From: Stemphylium vesicarium
Lineage: Eukaryota; Ascomycota; Dothideomycetes; Pleosporales; Pleosporaceae
NCBI GenBank assembly: GCA_004380135.1
Contig: QXCR01000008.1
Location: 452,024-516,023 of the forward strand
Reading direction: 5' to 3'
DNA length: 64,000 bases
Below are positions 1-12,514 of the stretch, piece by piece (position 1 is the stretch's first letter; the number at the start of each line of letters is the position of its first letter). The position numbers and the translations under genes were made by a program. Under the pieces are notes generated by a model. The model was not told the DNA's origin, did not search any database, and was given only the letters and a program-made list of their open reading frames with translations.

Positions 1-3000
1 GCGTCTCTATCGCGAGATATGCTGGGGTAATGGGGGAGCCCTCTAGTTGCACTGGTCGCCTGCAACGCTCAGGCGTTGTCAATGGCCTCTGAGCGCTACT
101 TACGTGGCCAGGAATAACCTCGCAAACAAGACACGGTTGGACCCGCGAAGGATGCCTGTGCCACTGTCTCGTTTCATACCAGCTTCTGCTCGCGCGCCCA
201 GCTAGCCGTACCGGAGGCAACTCCGTGCCGCGTCGCCCTCGCACCTGCACGTGACGGATAACCGGTCACCGAGTGCCCGCCCGCAGACGTTATCGTGATT
301 TTGCCTAGAACTCTTCTGGCATGTTTCGCGCGGCAGAGGACTGTAGAGCGAAATGCGATCCACAACCCCATCATGAGGCTTCGTGGCGCGGTCTGCGCCC
401 CGATTGACCCGTTGGCACATTTCTTGGTACCTAGGTCGTGATGTGCTCATGTAATGCATGCGAGCATGAGCAGGCATTTCGCTGTATCATTCAAATGCGA
501 GTTATACTTGCGTTGTGTGCGTCATTGCGCAGTCACAGCCCCACGAGTAGAGGCTGAAATCCACGAGGCGTCGATTTCGCAGCATGCTTCCGGATCAGGA
601 AGCTTGCTCTTGCAGTGTGGGATTTGTTCTCTGAGCCGGTTGCGTCACCTTTGATTGTACTGCTTCTCACGGGATTAGAAAGCGAGCCTGTCGCGACGAG
701 CAACTTGGTTGGCTGAGTTTTGATTTCCATTTTGGGTATCCAAGTTATTGTTGTTACGCTGCAGACACGTATGGTTGCATCGGTGGGAAGCCTCATGACC
801 AGTGGTTGCGAGATAGGCGCAATCGTACGGCTGCCAATGGCTGAGAGAAGACGGGTGATGGTATAGCAAGTCGGAGCTTCGAGTGTTGGTTCAAGCTTGT
901 GACAACCATCGGACGATCCGGTGACTTGGATGCTTCGGAAGCGTCTGGGGGAACCGCGGGGTAGGCGGCATGAGTAATATTGAGTGATCGGCCTGCTTAG
1001 TGTTTGTAAAACTCGTCCCGGTTTGCTTCTATCAGTAAAGCGCGTACTTTCTTCGTAAACTATGCGACCAAGGGCACATTAGAATGGCCTTTGATCTATT
1101 TACATGCCCTGGGGCCTGCCTTCGGAGTCGTCATGCTGCAGCTCGGCGACCGCCGGAGTGCAACGGAAGATCAACAATGCAGGCCTGTGGGAAGCTTTCT
1201 GTGAGGGGCAGCCATCGTTTTGCTTTCAAATCAACCCTCCAGATGTCTTTGGTAGGGAGTTCGGGGGTCGGGGAGCTGGAAGACCATGCTGCGGACTTAA
1301 GAAGGAGACGCGGTCGGCTTGATACATGTGACAGCGCAATGTCGTGGTGCGGTGACACACCCAGTACGGAAACACGAGAGCCTTTCTCGAAGCCCTGGAG
1401 CGACCTTCAGGTGTGCTTTGTACTGCGCAGCGTTCCGATAAAGGCAAGAGCTTGTCATGAACATCAAAAGTAGCGAGATACCTCAGGCCACGTTGAAATC
1501 GCGTATGCAACTGCATTGCTGAGCAATACTTCCCAGGATGTTCTAAATGCTCTGCTGCTTTGTCAGGGTCGGAGGAATTTGGCGTGCGCAGCCCTGTACA
1601 GCAAGCTACCATCTTCAGCCCTATCGTTGCCCCCCACCATGCGCGCCTTCTAGCAGAGCGCGGATGACATCCGTACCCAACTTGGATGCATTACAAGCTG
1701 ATTAATTCGCCTAGAGATTTGGACAACACTACCGCTGCGACTAGAATTCGCGGTGGCGTCCAATCGAATTCGAAACCGCGATAGCTGATCATTACGGGCC
1801 TCAAGTGTTGCGCCCTTTGTGCACCTTAACCACCGGAACGGAGTAACGATCGTTACTAGGATTTTAGACGCTCAACTCGCGCTTGCAATAGGACTGTTTG
1901 CGCGAGACGGAAATAAGGACAAGTTACTCCAATGCCGTTGCGTGCGATGAATCAGCAGTCTGGACCTATCCAGTGGGGGGCGTGCATTAGCAGGTATGGG
2001 TATTTGGCCTATTCTATACCATAATCGCGTGTTTGCGGTGACGTTCCTGCATGGGTATTGAGAAGCGGAGTTCCGTTTGCTGATCATGGGTTGATGGCCA
2101 TGTGCGCTAAGGACATGGTAACTTGATGACTCGAAAGAAGACCCGTAGGCGGCAGCCACTGCCGATGCAAACCACGCGGCAAAGCGCTATGTCATTCTTC
2201 GGCGTCCCCCGGACCACTTCCGCTCGTCAAAAGATACGCAAAGAATGCCAGAACCATGATCAGCATCTGCACATCACGTCGGCCTGCAAGTTGGTGGATC
2301 AGTCTGTCGGAAGGGACTTGTCCACGCAGAATGCAGATTTACCGCACCTCGTACTGTTTCCATCAAATCTGCGCCGTGTCAGTGTTAGTCATATCGTCCG
2401 TCGCACAAGTTTTCGCCCGAGCGCTTCGGAGTCATGGCGCTGGCGCAATGAGAGCTTGAACGGTGGCTTCGAAGGATTGTTCTGGGATCTTACCGTTCCC
2501 GCAAGAACGGCGGAACTATCAGGAACGGTAAGTCTCCTACTAGGCATACGAGCGGCATCATACCTCGACGGCCATTGAGCCAAACAAGTCAATTTGTGGA
2601 TTCCCTGGCGTCGAGCGCACTCAATGCTGTATAACTACCCGGTGTAGAAAAGGCGGTTAGTCATGCAGCCTCAAACATCTGCAGATAAACCCACTGGAAG
2701 AGATTGATGCGCGATGCTGTGCCTCAACCGCGCTACAGCTGCTGATTGGATATACTCTCCAGAGTGACGACCTGAAACGGTATGTTGCGGCTGATCCAGC
2801 CCTCCGTATGGATTCTGCCTCGAGCTGCAGGATGACAGAAGCAAAAGCGTGATTTGATTTTCCAGGTTGTTTTGCGAAAGATCGAGGGCCGAGACACGCT
2901 CTTGCCAGACTGCCACGAGGACTGACACCCCGTGCGGGTGCACTGCGTTGGCGAGCGTCCGTGTGCTAGGCAACCAATAATTATCGGTAAACCCCATGCT

Positions 3001-6000
3001 GGGTAATTGCCATGGGCGCTTGGGTATACACGAAGGCTCTAAGCGAACACGCTCAATTCTGCGGAATGCGCGACTAATGTGGACTTGGCCTTCTTACCCT
3101 CCTCAAGATTTGGAAAGGATGGTCCGTCTCGTTTGCGGCTTCAGTATTGTGTAGGCAAAGTAGCGGTAGGCGTTCCCAATGCACTGGTCGTGCCCTGTTA
3201 CCGGTTACGCCTTGCAGCCGGTGAAGTAGATACTGTGCGAGGCTGGCCCATATACGGACGTACGCAGCTACCCCTCACCAAGCTTCGGTGTACTCGATGG
3301 ACGGCAGTTGTCTTAGACCTTGGCCCGGGTGCTACAACAGATATCCAGCACTATCGCGGTGTACACCAGGAGGGGTTCACGCGTCGCATGATACGCTTGA
3401 CTTAGGATGGCGTTTCAGATGCTGGGTTGTATGCGCTGTAGGGCTGTAGGGCTGTATAAGTGTGTGGTGGAGTTGCTGTCGTCAGAACATTGGCTCGACT
3501 TGGCTGAGCGGCCGCTAAATATAGGCCTTTTCCTCTTGTGATGAATTAGCCGCATTTATCGCTTGGGTGAAAGCCAGTTAATTGTTGCGATAAGATTAGA
3601 AGGAGGAGCATCAACAGCGCGGCTACTAGTCGAGCCCTGATATTTAAGGATATCAAGGCAGAGTCGTAGAATATAATTGACGGCATAGAGGGCGTACAAG
3701 CGATGAGGGTATTGATGAGGGTATTTTGGTCTAGGCGCCGCGAAGAATGCGCTCATGTAGCGGCGGTCGCATTCGCGTATTTTGCGTCACCAATTGCTCC
3801 ATGCTCTTCCTGGACATTAACATGGCCAGGAGGATTCCAAGGACCATGGCGCGATGGTGATAAACCCGATACTCCGGCGCCACATGAGGTCACATGACAG
3901 CTCGCAGCATACCCGCCATCCACCCCATATTGCGTCCAGCGGTGAGATTGCAACGGAACGCCCGACAGGACGGTCGTCCAGCACCCTGAAGGGGCAGCTC
4001 ATTCGTGCCGGTACTCGTTCAACCACTCACAGGTGGCCACAAGAACTCGGTAACAGGGGTTGTGGCTTCCGCTAACCGTTTCAAGACATGCGTGGGTCCT
4101 CCCGCCTTACAGACTCACCGTCGGAACAAACTCAACCTCCGCACTCCACCCGCGAGACTTTGACACCCATACGGAGTGCTCACACTCCAGCCTTTGATAC
4201 CGATCATTGAGTTGGCCATGCGCGCTGAAATTTGGGTATAGAGCGGTGTTGCTGCGGTGTGCTGATCGTCCTAGTGGCAGGGCTGTGTTGCAGACGGTAA
4301 AAGCTGACTTGACAAACTCCAATACTGGTAAGCGTGGACTTTCTTGGCTTGCACCAGCATAGTTGCAGTGATAAAATATTCGCATTGGTTGAGCCAGAAA
4401 CCCCGATCTTGCAGAATATGATACCATAGGTAAGCAAGAAGCCGATCTCTGCGTATCCGTTGCGTGTAGACAGAGATGAATGCAGAGCATGGGTTTAGAC
4501 GAGCAGGCCCCCTGATAGCCACGTCGACGAAACGTCTTGGAGTACGGTCTCGAAGAAACAACCCACGAAGCGTGTATCCGGCCAAGGTTTCTGAAGCCTG
4601 TCGAAGCGCAAATGCCCGATTCGCGCTCGTCGTACTCCGCCAACCGGGCGTAAATCAGCCATGCTGCGCCATGGCGTATTCCAAATCGAACGTGTCACAG
4701 TACCTACAGTAGCAACGAAGTGTTTCAAAGTAATACTATCATAGCTCCTTTTATTTGTGTTGTTGGAAGGCTGATATGAACCGACAAAGCACCTCTGGAA
4801 AGAACAACTTTGGTGATACCACGGCGTTGTGAGCTCAGAATTCGCCGGGAGAGCTTGTCTGGCCGAAGCCATGATGAAGGAGACCCACGTCCCTCTTAGA
4901 CTGTGTGCTAGATCGAATATGCTGACGCGGTATCGGGATGAAAGATACCATTTGCATGTGGCCCGTACACTGGCCCCATACAGCCGAGATTTGCCCGTCT
5001 CTGGAGAATAAAACATTCCCAATGGGCGTCGGATTCAGCACTGGGGGTGACGAGTAAAAAGCATTGGATCGCGAGTATGGCAGCAAGGTGGAGTCTGTCT
5101 TTCAGGTGCGGGAAATAGGCTCGAACGTTTGATGCACATACATCTAGACAAGCTCGATGCCCCACATGTAGCATGAGATTAAGCAGCACAGCTGAAGCTC
5201 CCAAACGTAGGCTTTATCGGCAGGAGCATTGCACTGTTCGGTTGAGAAGCATGAGGACCTCCTGAGCTCTGGCGACGCACGTGTATGTCTCAATTGTAGA
5301 TGTCTGGATTCGACCCAATTGGCTAGCAGTACCCCGTGATTTAGCCCCCGCAATCTCCATGCGTTTTGCAGTGCTAGCAACACTGAGGAGGCCAGGTTGT
5401 CTGGTATGCGTGCGGACTTCCCCAGGTGAAGGCTGGCAGCATTCGCTTCTCTCCGGCCGCGACTCGAGGATCGGCCAAAAAGTATGCCTTGGGCTCAGAA
5501 TAGCTAATTCAGTGCCAGCGGATGAAACCACCGAGCTTCGAATAGGCGGCCAGCTTCGCCCTGCTTGGTGGTAGCCTGAGGTCACACCATAGCCGCCAAT
5601 TGAGAATGGCTGAAGGGGTTCCTGCAGAGGTGATATCCCTGCGGGCCATAGATAATAATGGATGGTATCAAATGGAATAGGACCAGCAGCAGCAGCTAGT
5701 GCGTGGCCTGATGACCCAGCCTGCGTGTTTATTACTGTATTAGGAGCACTGGGCAAAGGCCCTCTAGCATGTTGAAAAGTGGGCTGAAGATGTCTTTCCT
5801 CGCTCGACTACGCTCGTAGTACTTGAGGTCGGGATGGTGAAGCTGAATGGATGAAGCAGCTTACTGTAGGCGCAGCCACTACGGGAGGCGCGAAGCCGAT
5901 GAGCCTCCACCGCCTGGCGTAGGGCGTGCCGTTTGTGAAGAGTACCGCAACGATACGCTAGAGAGATGCCGTCTATAGTAGAGAAGCTAGAGGGGTATTT

Positions 6001-7448
6001 GGAGTATGTAGCAGTGTATCTAGACTGTACATCTCTGGCGATGATTGGGCGATGGTATGCTGTTTCGACGAACAAGCTTTGGGCTTACTGCCCGCCATGC
6101 GCCTCTGGGTTGTGAACTCACCGACACTGCAGTAAGGTGCTGATGCGGCTGCGGAAGAACATGGGAGGATGCGTAGGGCTGCTGAAATGTGAGACGCTTG
6201 TTCGAGGAAAATTCTGGGGCTCTTCAAGTGGCTTGCGCTGGAAGTGGATAGAAAGAGGGCAGTTTAACTTGGGCGCTGCGTGACAAAGCAGACTCGATGC
6301 ATCGACGGGTGCCCGGGTGGGTTGCTGCCCTTGTGCTAGGCTGAATGCAGGATATGGTGCTCATACAGATTTCCACGAGGGAGCCGTGGGCGTCGGAGCA
6401 ACTCGCAACCAACGCGCTAGGGATTCAAGAACGAGGAGCGTCATTCACGCTCCGACGAGTCGCGGTGTGCCGACGGTCCAGAGGTTGCGCATGCACGACG
6501 TAGGCAGCGAGGAGCAGCTGGGGGTGCAGCCAATGGTGGCGGGGGGCTGAACGACTGTGACGATCTCGTGCCAGCCGGTCAAGCCAGCAGCAGCAGCAGC
6601 AGCAGACGGTCGAAACTCGCAAGCCCTCCTCATCACATCATGAACCAACAAGACGGCGGGCGACGCCACGAGCGGGGCGTGTTCGCAGCTTTCGCCCGTT
6701 GCGCGCAATCTACCCTCGACAGCAGCAGCAGCACCTCGATGAGAGAGCTTGTTTTTGCTCGGGTTTTCCGGCCCCCAGCGCGACGTCGCATACGGCGCCG
6801 TGGACGAGCTCACAGGCGGATGATGCAGGCAGCAAGGTGGGCATACGCACGCCGCACGCAGGGACGGAGATAATGACAGAGCCGGCGCGCGGCGTGAGGT
6901 TCTGTCACGCCCGAGCAGCGAGCACTGTCGCGGCCAAGAGGCATAGGGCTGTCTGCGATGTGCATTGGGCGGGCAGGGTTGGTGAAGAGCAGCAGGGGTC
7001 GCAGGGCAGCAGCAGGGGCCCTCTTGGAGCGACATGGGGGGGACACCGCTCCCCAATACCCCGTTTTCGCAGTCCAGGCTTTCAATACGTATCCATGCGC
7101 ACGGCGTCCGACGCTGCCGTGCCCTCTGAAGCCTGCTGAGCCCTGACCTGCCCAACGCTCAGTGGCCCGCTGCGAGCCTGCTCTAGCGCTCGTACTAAAT
7201 TTACGAGACCGCAGTCGGTGAAAGTACACCGGCAAGGGTCCCTCCAAATCGTACCAAATTGAGCGTTGCTCGAGCCCGCATCGTGCAGACCAGGGTGCCT
7301 GTGAGGGCCTGAAGCTGGGGACCAACACTAGCCTGTCTGTGCTCCACTTGAACGACTGCGGACGCTGCTGCTGAGGGCGAGATAAATATAATGTGCTCCC
7401 CAGCTGCCAGAGTCTCTCGTCTCATTGATAATCAGACTTCACACACTC
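1..7448. other. Gene-poor left edge, no supportable gene
   Basis: I find no open frame here with recognisable domains, codon continuity or splice-joined homology. All frames are broken at near-random intervals; the longest are about 180-236 codons and look Cys/Arg/Ser-rich and unstructured. Short direct duplications occur near 3430-3455 (a CTGTAGGG unit) and 3701-3725 (GATGAGGGTATT). From about 6300 the DNA is GC-rich with CAG runs and probably holds the distal promoter of the bZIP gene that follows. It could be old, decayed repeat DNA, but it is not obviously AT-rich as heavily RIP-mutated fungal repeats are. Confidence 0.5.
6584..6606. repeat. CAG trinucleotide run
   Basis: About seven consecutive CAG units lie in the GC-rich stretch upstream of the bZIP gene; a shorter CAG run (about four units) follows near 6719-6734. 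No supported reading frame uses them, so they are treated as non-coding microsatellites. Confidence 0.7.
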
Positions 7449-7508
7449 AGAGTCCTTCCTTGAGTCCTTCCTTGAGTCCTTCCTTGACTCCTTCCTTGAC
7501 TCCTTCTA
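7449..7508. repeat. Five 12-bp tandem repeats containing AP-1-like half sites
   Basis: Five adjoining 12-bp units run up to about 46 bases before the bZIP start codon. The first reads AGAGTCCTTCCT, the next two TGAGTCCTTCCT, then TGACTCCTTCCT and TGACTCCTTCTA. Four contain TGA(G/C)TC, five to six of the seven bases of the AP-1/Gcn4 site TGASTCA. A short ACCTTC-type repeat follows (about 7510-7540). The array probably lies in the 5' leader or core promoter. Confidence 0.75.
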
Positions 7509-7554
7509 CCTTGACCTTCACTTTCACCTTCACCTTCACATCATCTCTTGCATC

Positions 7555-8502
7555 ATGCACCGACACGCCGGCTACCAGTATGCCAACCCGGCACCCACCA
7601 CCACAAGATACTCGGGCACTTCGTCAGCCTTCTCAGCGTCGGCGAACCCCAACGAGGACTGGACCAAGATTTCAGATCTTGCAGAGCGCAGGCGGATACA
7701 GAACCGCATTGCCCAGCGCAACTACCGCAAGAAGCTCAAGAAGAGGCTCGAAGACTTGGTGAGTTCTCGTGCTACCACAACTCGTATCCGCCCGGAGCTG
7801 CCTACTAATGCGGATGCAGGAGCGTCGTGCTGCCTCCAGCTCAGCTTCACCTGAGCAGAAGCCTGCCGAGCTGCAGCCACCACAACGATCGCCGCGCCAG
7901 GAGTTCCCCTCCCCGTCATCTTCGGACTCCTCGTACACAACCCCACCAGCCGAGGACCGCAGCATGTTCGCCCATCAATGGACGCGCCAGTTGTCCACCA
8001 GCCCACCACCTCCATTCCCAGTAGCATACTCGTCGGCCTACCCAGCGCCAGACACAGTTGCCTACTCAATGTCGTACTCCACCTCGCCCTACCACCACAC
8101 AATACCCACCACCCTCACCTCCGACATGCCGAGCTACACCTACCTGCCACCGCCGCACTCCTCTCCCTACTCTGGCCTGCCAAGCCTGGTCCCGAGCACA
8201 AAGGGCGAGTACTACGCCGAGGAGGACATGAGCCCATTCGGTGTTGGCTACGCGGCCATTGGCGGGATCGAAATCCCACCACCACACCACTCCTACGCAG
8301 ACCAAGTAAGGCACCACCCAGCCCGCCAGGCCTACTATGCATAGACATGCAACTCTTCCACTCGCTGCTGCTACTTGGACGAGCCACCACTAACAGCTCC
8401 CGGCAGACGACGCCACCACTTGAGCACTCGGACATGGACTTCCCAACAACACCAAACTCCATGCCACCAACGCCTCCCATGCACATCCTTCGCAGCATGT
8501 GA
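7555..8502 (+). CDS. bZIP-like transcription factor with a truncated zipper
   Basis: Probable nuclear DNA-binding regulator. Proposed exons are 7555-7758, 7820-8305 and 8407-8502, giving 261 residues. The bZIP basic region lies at about residues 48-66, with the N-x7-R signature in NRIAQRNYRKKLK. Intron 1 (GTGAGT..CAG) falls straight after the first zipper leucine, inside EDL-ERR. Past the one or two leucines there is no heptad repeat: the protein turns into a Ser/Pro/Tyr-rich, low-complexity tail. Intron 2 (GTAAGG..CAG, 101 nt) is optional: if retained, the frame stops at 8344; if removed, the protein ends in the Pro/Met-rich tail finishing at 8502, which I favour. The start is the first ATG in this frame after the pyrimidine-rich leader. 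The target genes cannot be read from the sequence. Confidence 0.82.
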
Positions 8503-8840
8503 GAGCGGCACCATCGTGTCCCAGCCTCTATGTTTTCTCTTCTTGAGAGACACTGTCTCTATCTTTGTGTTTATAAAGAGTTTATTTTTTTGTTTTGTAC
8601 TGCATTTTCAGCGTCGGTCGTTTAGGTAAAGGTCCCTCGTTTGACCAGGAAGATTTGGAGTTTGGCGTTAGTTGTTCTCTTCACAGAGACTGCTTTGTTA
8701 TGATTAGGATGAAGCTCACCCTAAGAAGACGTGACCTCAGTGCCAGTGCGAGCCTGGGTCAGGGTCACATGGCAATGAATATTCTTACCATCTTCTGATT
8801 TTTTTTCTCTACAAACAAATGTGACATGGTGCAGTGTAAT
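8503..8840. other. Intergenic spacer bZIP to ORC1
   Basis: This stretch holds the bZIP 3' region (T-rich at 8580-8600) and the ORC1 promoter. No gene or clear motif is visible. Confidence 0.6.
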
Positions 8841-11721
8841 ATGACAAGTAAGCGCGACGCATACGGTGCAAGTGGTTGTGAAGTGAAGGAGGTGCTGAGA
8901 ATTTGTGTGGGACGGTGAGATCATCGCTGCTTCCGCGTCTGTGACGCCAAGCCCATCGCGACGCGTCGCACCTTCCATCTCGTCAACGTCAGCGACAAAC
9001 AAACACTCCTTGCGACAATTACCCCCACCCCCCCCCCACCACCCCACCACCGCTCGCGAGTAGACAAGGCACGGCAGTATCTCGCCGGCGGCGCAGTCTT
9101 TCGCGAGGATTCGGACGATGAGCTTGGGTACGAGGACCACCCATGGGAATGGATCTACGACGAGAATGCCGCCGACGATGCGCAACCCGACCAGAGTGCG
9201 ACACCGCGAAAGAGAAAGGCAGCGCAGCTATCACATGGGAAACACATAATCGGCGCACGCATGGGCAGCTTCAAATGCAAAGTGGGTGATGCTGTGCTTC
9301 TCAAGGCAGAGGGAAACCAGGCATGGGTGGGCATCATTTGCGACTTCTACCAAGACGTCGAGGAAGACGAGAAGATGGCAAAGTTTCTCTGGTTCTCATC
9401 CGAAAAGGAGATCCGGAACCAGAACAAGAAACGCACCGATTTCCTCCCTGTGAGCACACCGTCAACACCTCCTTTCTTCGCCTTCACACTAACCCGGGGC
9501 AAATAGAACGAGCTTTACATATCTGCCGCATTCGACGATAATCCGCTCGCTTCGATCAACGGCACGGCAAAGGTACTCTCTCTGGAGCGATTCCAGCAAC
9601 TGTACCCAGCAGGAGTAAAGAAATCGTCAAGGGACCATGGCAAGGTCTTCGTTTGCAGGAGAGGCTGCAACACGCGCACTACAACCTATACCCCCGAATT
9701 TACGTGGGAGAACGTCTATAATAACGCCGACGATATCCACTCACTTGTCGACCTGGTAGAAAGCCAGACCAAGGCGACGAGAAAAGGAGCTGGTCGGCCG
9801 AGAAAGCAACAACAGCAGGACCTGGACGAGTTTGTGATTCCGGATTCGGACGATGGGGGGCAGCCCAAGACACCGCGGAAGCGCCGGAAACTTAATGATG
9901 CGACAACTCCCACCTCAACTAGGAAGAGCCCCGCAGCTCGCAAGTTCCTTACCCCAACACACAAGAGAATCGTTATCAAAAAGCAGTTAGAGTTTACACC
10001 CCTGGGAACACGCGTACTGGATCCTTCTGCCCTGAATTCGCCCTTCCAGATTGCACGGAATCAACTCCATGTCTCGTCAGTACCTGCCGCCCTCCCCTGT
10101 CGAGAAGAGGAATTCTCCACCGTCTACAGCCATTTGGAGGCTGCCATCACAGAAGGATCAGGGTCCTGTATCTACATCTCTGGCACGCCGGGCACCGGCA
10201 AGACTGCGACAGTGCGAGAGGTAGTTGCCCAGCTACAGGCCTCGGTGCAAGCTGAAGAGTTGGATGATTTTATATTTGTTGAGATCAACGGGATGAAGGT
10301 CACAGATCCTCACCAGTCATACTCGTTACTATGGCAGGCGCTGCGTGGAGACCGCGTGAGTCCGTCGCACGCATTGGAACTCTTGGAACGCGAGTTCTCC
10401 ACTCCAAGCCCGCGGCGCGTGCCTTGTGTAGTCTTGATGGACGAGCTTGACCAGCTTGTCACCAAGAACCAGTCCGTCATGTACAACTTCTTCAACTGGC
10501 CTGGGCTACGACACAGCAGGTTAATTGTGCTGGCTGTAGCAAACACCATGGACTTGCCTGAACGCACATTGAGCAATAAGATCAGCAGTCGACTAGGTAA
10601 GTCCCAGCATTCCCATCTCGACAGAGGCCCCATTTGGACAGAGGGCCCCACACGCCGAAACGCTTTTTTTTTATATCATCCATACCCCTCTCCAATACGA
10701 GCCAAACTCGATCTGAGGCACGGATCCTTCCCAACGGTTCGCGCACCACAATCAGACGCGCCGCTGCGGCCCATCTCACCAGGCATATTGCTTATTCTGC
10801 TGGCAATGCTAACGCGCATATCCCTTAGGCCTGACGCGCATCACGTTCCCGGGTTATACGCACGACCAATTGATGCAGATTATCCAGTCACGACTCGAAG
10901 GTGTACCGGGCAACATCGTACATCCGGACGCCGTCCAGTTCGCCGCCCGTAAAGTGGCAGCTGTTAGCGGCGATGCTCGACGCGCGTTAGACATTTGTCG
11001 ACGAGCTGTGGAAATCGCCGAAACCGAGGCCGAAATCAGATCACAGGACCGAGACAGTGAAGTTCAGCCGGCAACTCCGAGTAGGACCGGTCGGGGTAGC
11101 AAAGGTAACCAGCTCCAAACTTCGCGGTCAATTAAAAGTACTGCAGAGCCGGACGGCCGGACTAAAGATCAGACGGGCGGTCCTCCTGCGATGCGGAAGG
11201 GTGTGGTCACCATGGCGATGATCAAACAGGCAATCAGTGAAGCCACCAGCAGTCCCTTGCAGCAAGCACTACGGGCTCTACCGTTGGCCTCCAAGGTGTT
11301 CCTGGCGGCACTCTTGGCACGGATCCGTCGATCGGGCATTGGCGAAGCCATTCTTGGAGATGTTGTCGATGAAGTCAAGCGACTAGGTCTCATGAGTCAA
11401 TTGCTACCTGTCCACGACTACCTCCTCGCACCAGCAAGAGTCGAGATGGTTGATAATACCAATGGCACGGTAATGCAACCGTTGACGCCGTCAAAACACC
11501 GAGACACTACTAGCGTGGGCTTGAAACAGTCGGACCTCAAGGCAGCAAGAGCCCTTGGACTCGCGCTTGCAGCTACCGAACTTGCAGAGGCAGGCATTAT
11601 AGGCGTAGAGGCCCGACATGGCGAGCGAGTAGGTCGCGTAAGGCTAGGAGTTGGAGAAGACGAAGTGCGGCTTGCGCTAGGAGACGATGAGTCTGTCCGC
11701 GGCCTAGGACTGGGCTCATGA
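8841..11721 (+). CDS. ORC1: Origin recognition complex subunit 1
   Basis: Largest ORC subunit, which binds origins and ATP and helps load the MCM helicase with Cdc6. Proposed exons are 8841-8847, 9064-9449, 9507-10596 and 10829-11721 (791 residues). A conserved N-terminal block (AGGAVFREDSDDELGYEDHP) precedes a BAH domain at about residues 70-215. A basic, Lys/Arg-rich linker follows, then an AAA+ domain with Walker A GTPGTGKT at about 357-364 and Walker B with Asp443-Glu444, and a C-terminal winged-helix region. Introns at 9450-9506 and 10597-10828 restore the frame exactly. The start is less certain: the conserved block has no upstream ATG in frame, so I propose a 7-base first exon (ATGACAA) spliced by GTAAGC at 8848 to the acceptor at 9063. 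Without it, the first in-frame ATG (9261) would remove conserved sequence. Family assignment is secure. Confidence 0.93.
9021..9063 (+). promoter_or_regulatory. Pyrimidine tract and acceptor of proposed ORC1 intron 1
   Basis: A C-rich tract with almost no purines ends in CGAGTAG just before the conserved ORC1 N-terminus. Together with the consensus donor GTAAGC at 8848 it supports a 216-nt first intron. This is inference from splice signals and phase only. Confidence 0.5.
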
Positions 11722-12490
11722 TGCCCATTTTTTCGAGCCGAGTATATCCCTTGAGGTTGCATTGCACGGAGTTATTGACTTTCTAGAAGGAGCGGATAAT
11801 TTTCGCGTGGGCAAAAAGGCGTTCCGGTGTTCCAATATCCAACAACAATATACCCTTTTAAGCGAGCGAGCGCATAAGATTCCCTTTGAGGCAGGCCAGG
11901 CCCCCTCTACGCCCGATTCTGCCCTTCCAAATGTGTGCGCGACAAGCCATTGCAGCGGATGCACATCCTCCAATGGAACCGTGCCGCTGATCTACCGGTC
12001 AAGACAAAATAGCACCGGGCCGCAGACCGGGACACATGGCAGGAAAATTCCGACGAACCATGGCGTACCGTGTGTCCATTAGCCACGGAGTTGGGGGCGA
12101 GGGGGGGGGGGCTTCGCATTGCGAGCGAGGGAAAGCGAAGACCGAGTCTCGTCTTGTCTTTCTCATACGCCCAATGCAACACGACGCGCCTTTTACGCCC
12201 ACCCATCCACGCTTCCTCGCGTATGTTGAGGTAACTCGGTGTCGCAACACGTTTTCATCTCATGGCATAGACTTGGCTTTACACACCACTATTATTATCA
12301 TGATGCCTTGCTGCGCATAGCTATGAGAAAGTATGCAATGAGATGAATGAATTAAATCGCTGAAGCAAGCCACCTTTCCATCTCTCTCCCTTGTCGCACG
12401 CAAAACATACACAAGCACATGTGTTTGCAGCGAGCCACGTTCTCCATCACCGTTACACAATCGTGCCTCGTACGATAACGCATCCACATG

Positions 12491-12514
12491 GCATCTGCAT
12501 CTGCATCTGCATCC
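12491..12514. repeat. GCATCT hexamer microsatellite
   Basis: Three exact GCATCT copies and one GCATCC copy in tandem, in non-coding DNA. Confidence 0.8.

Noticed and set aside
4107..4643. 178-codon minus-strand frame in the left gene-poor region
   Set aside because: Random-looking, Cys/Ser/Arg-rich, no start context, no spliced continuation or domain.
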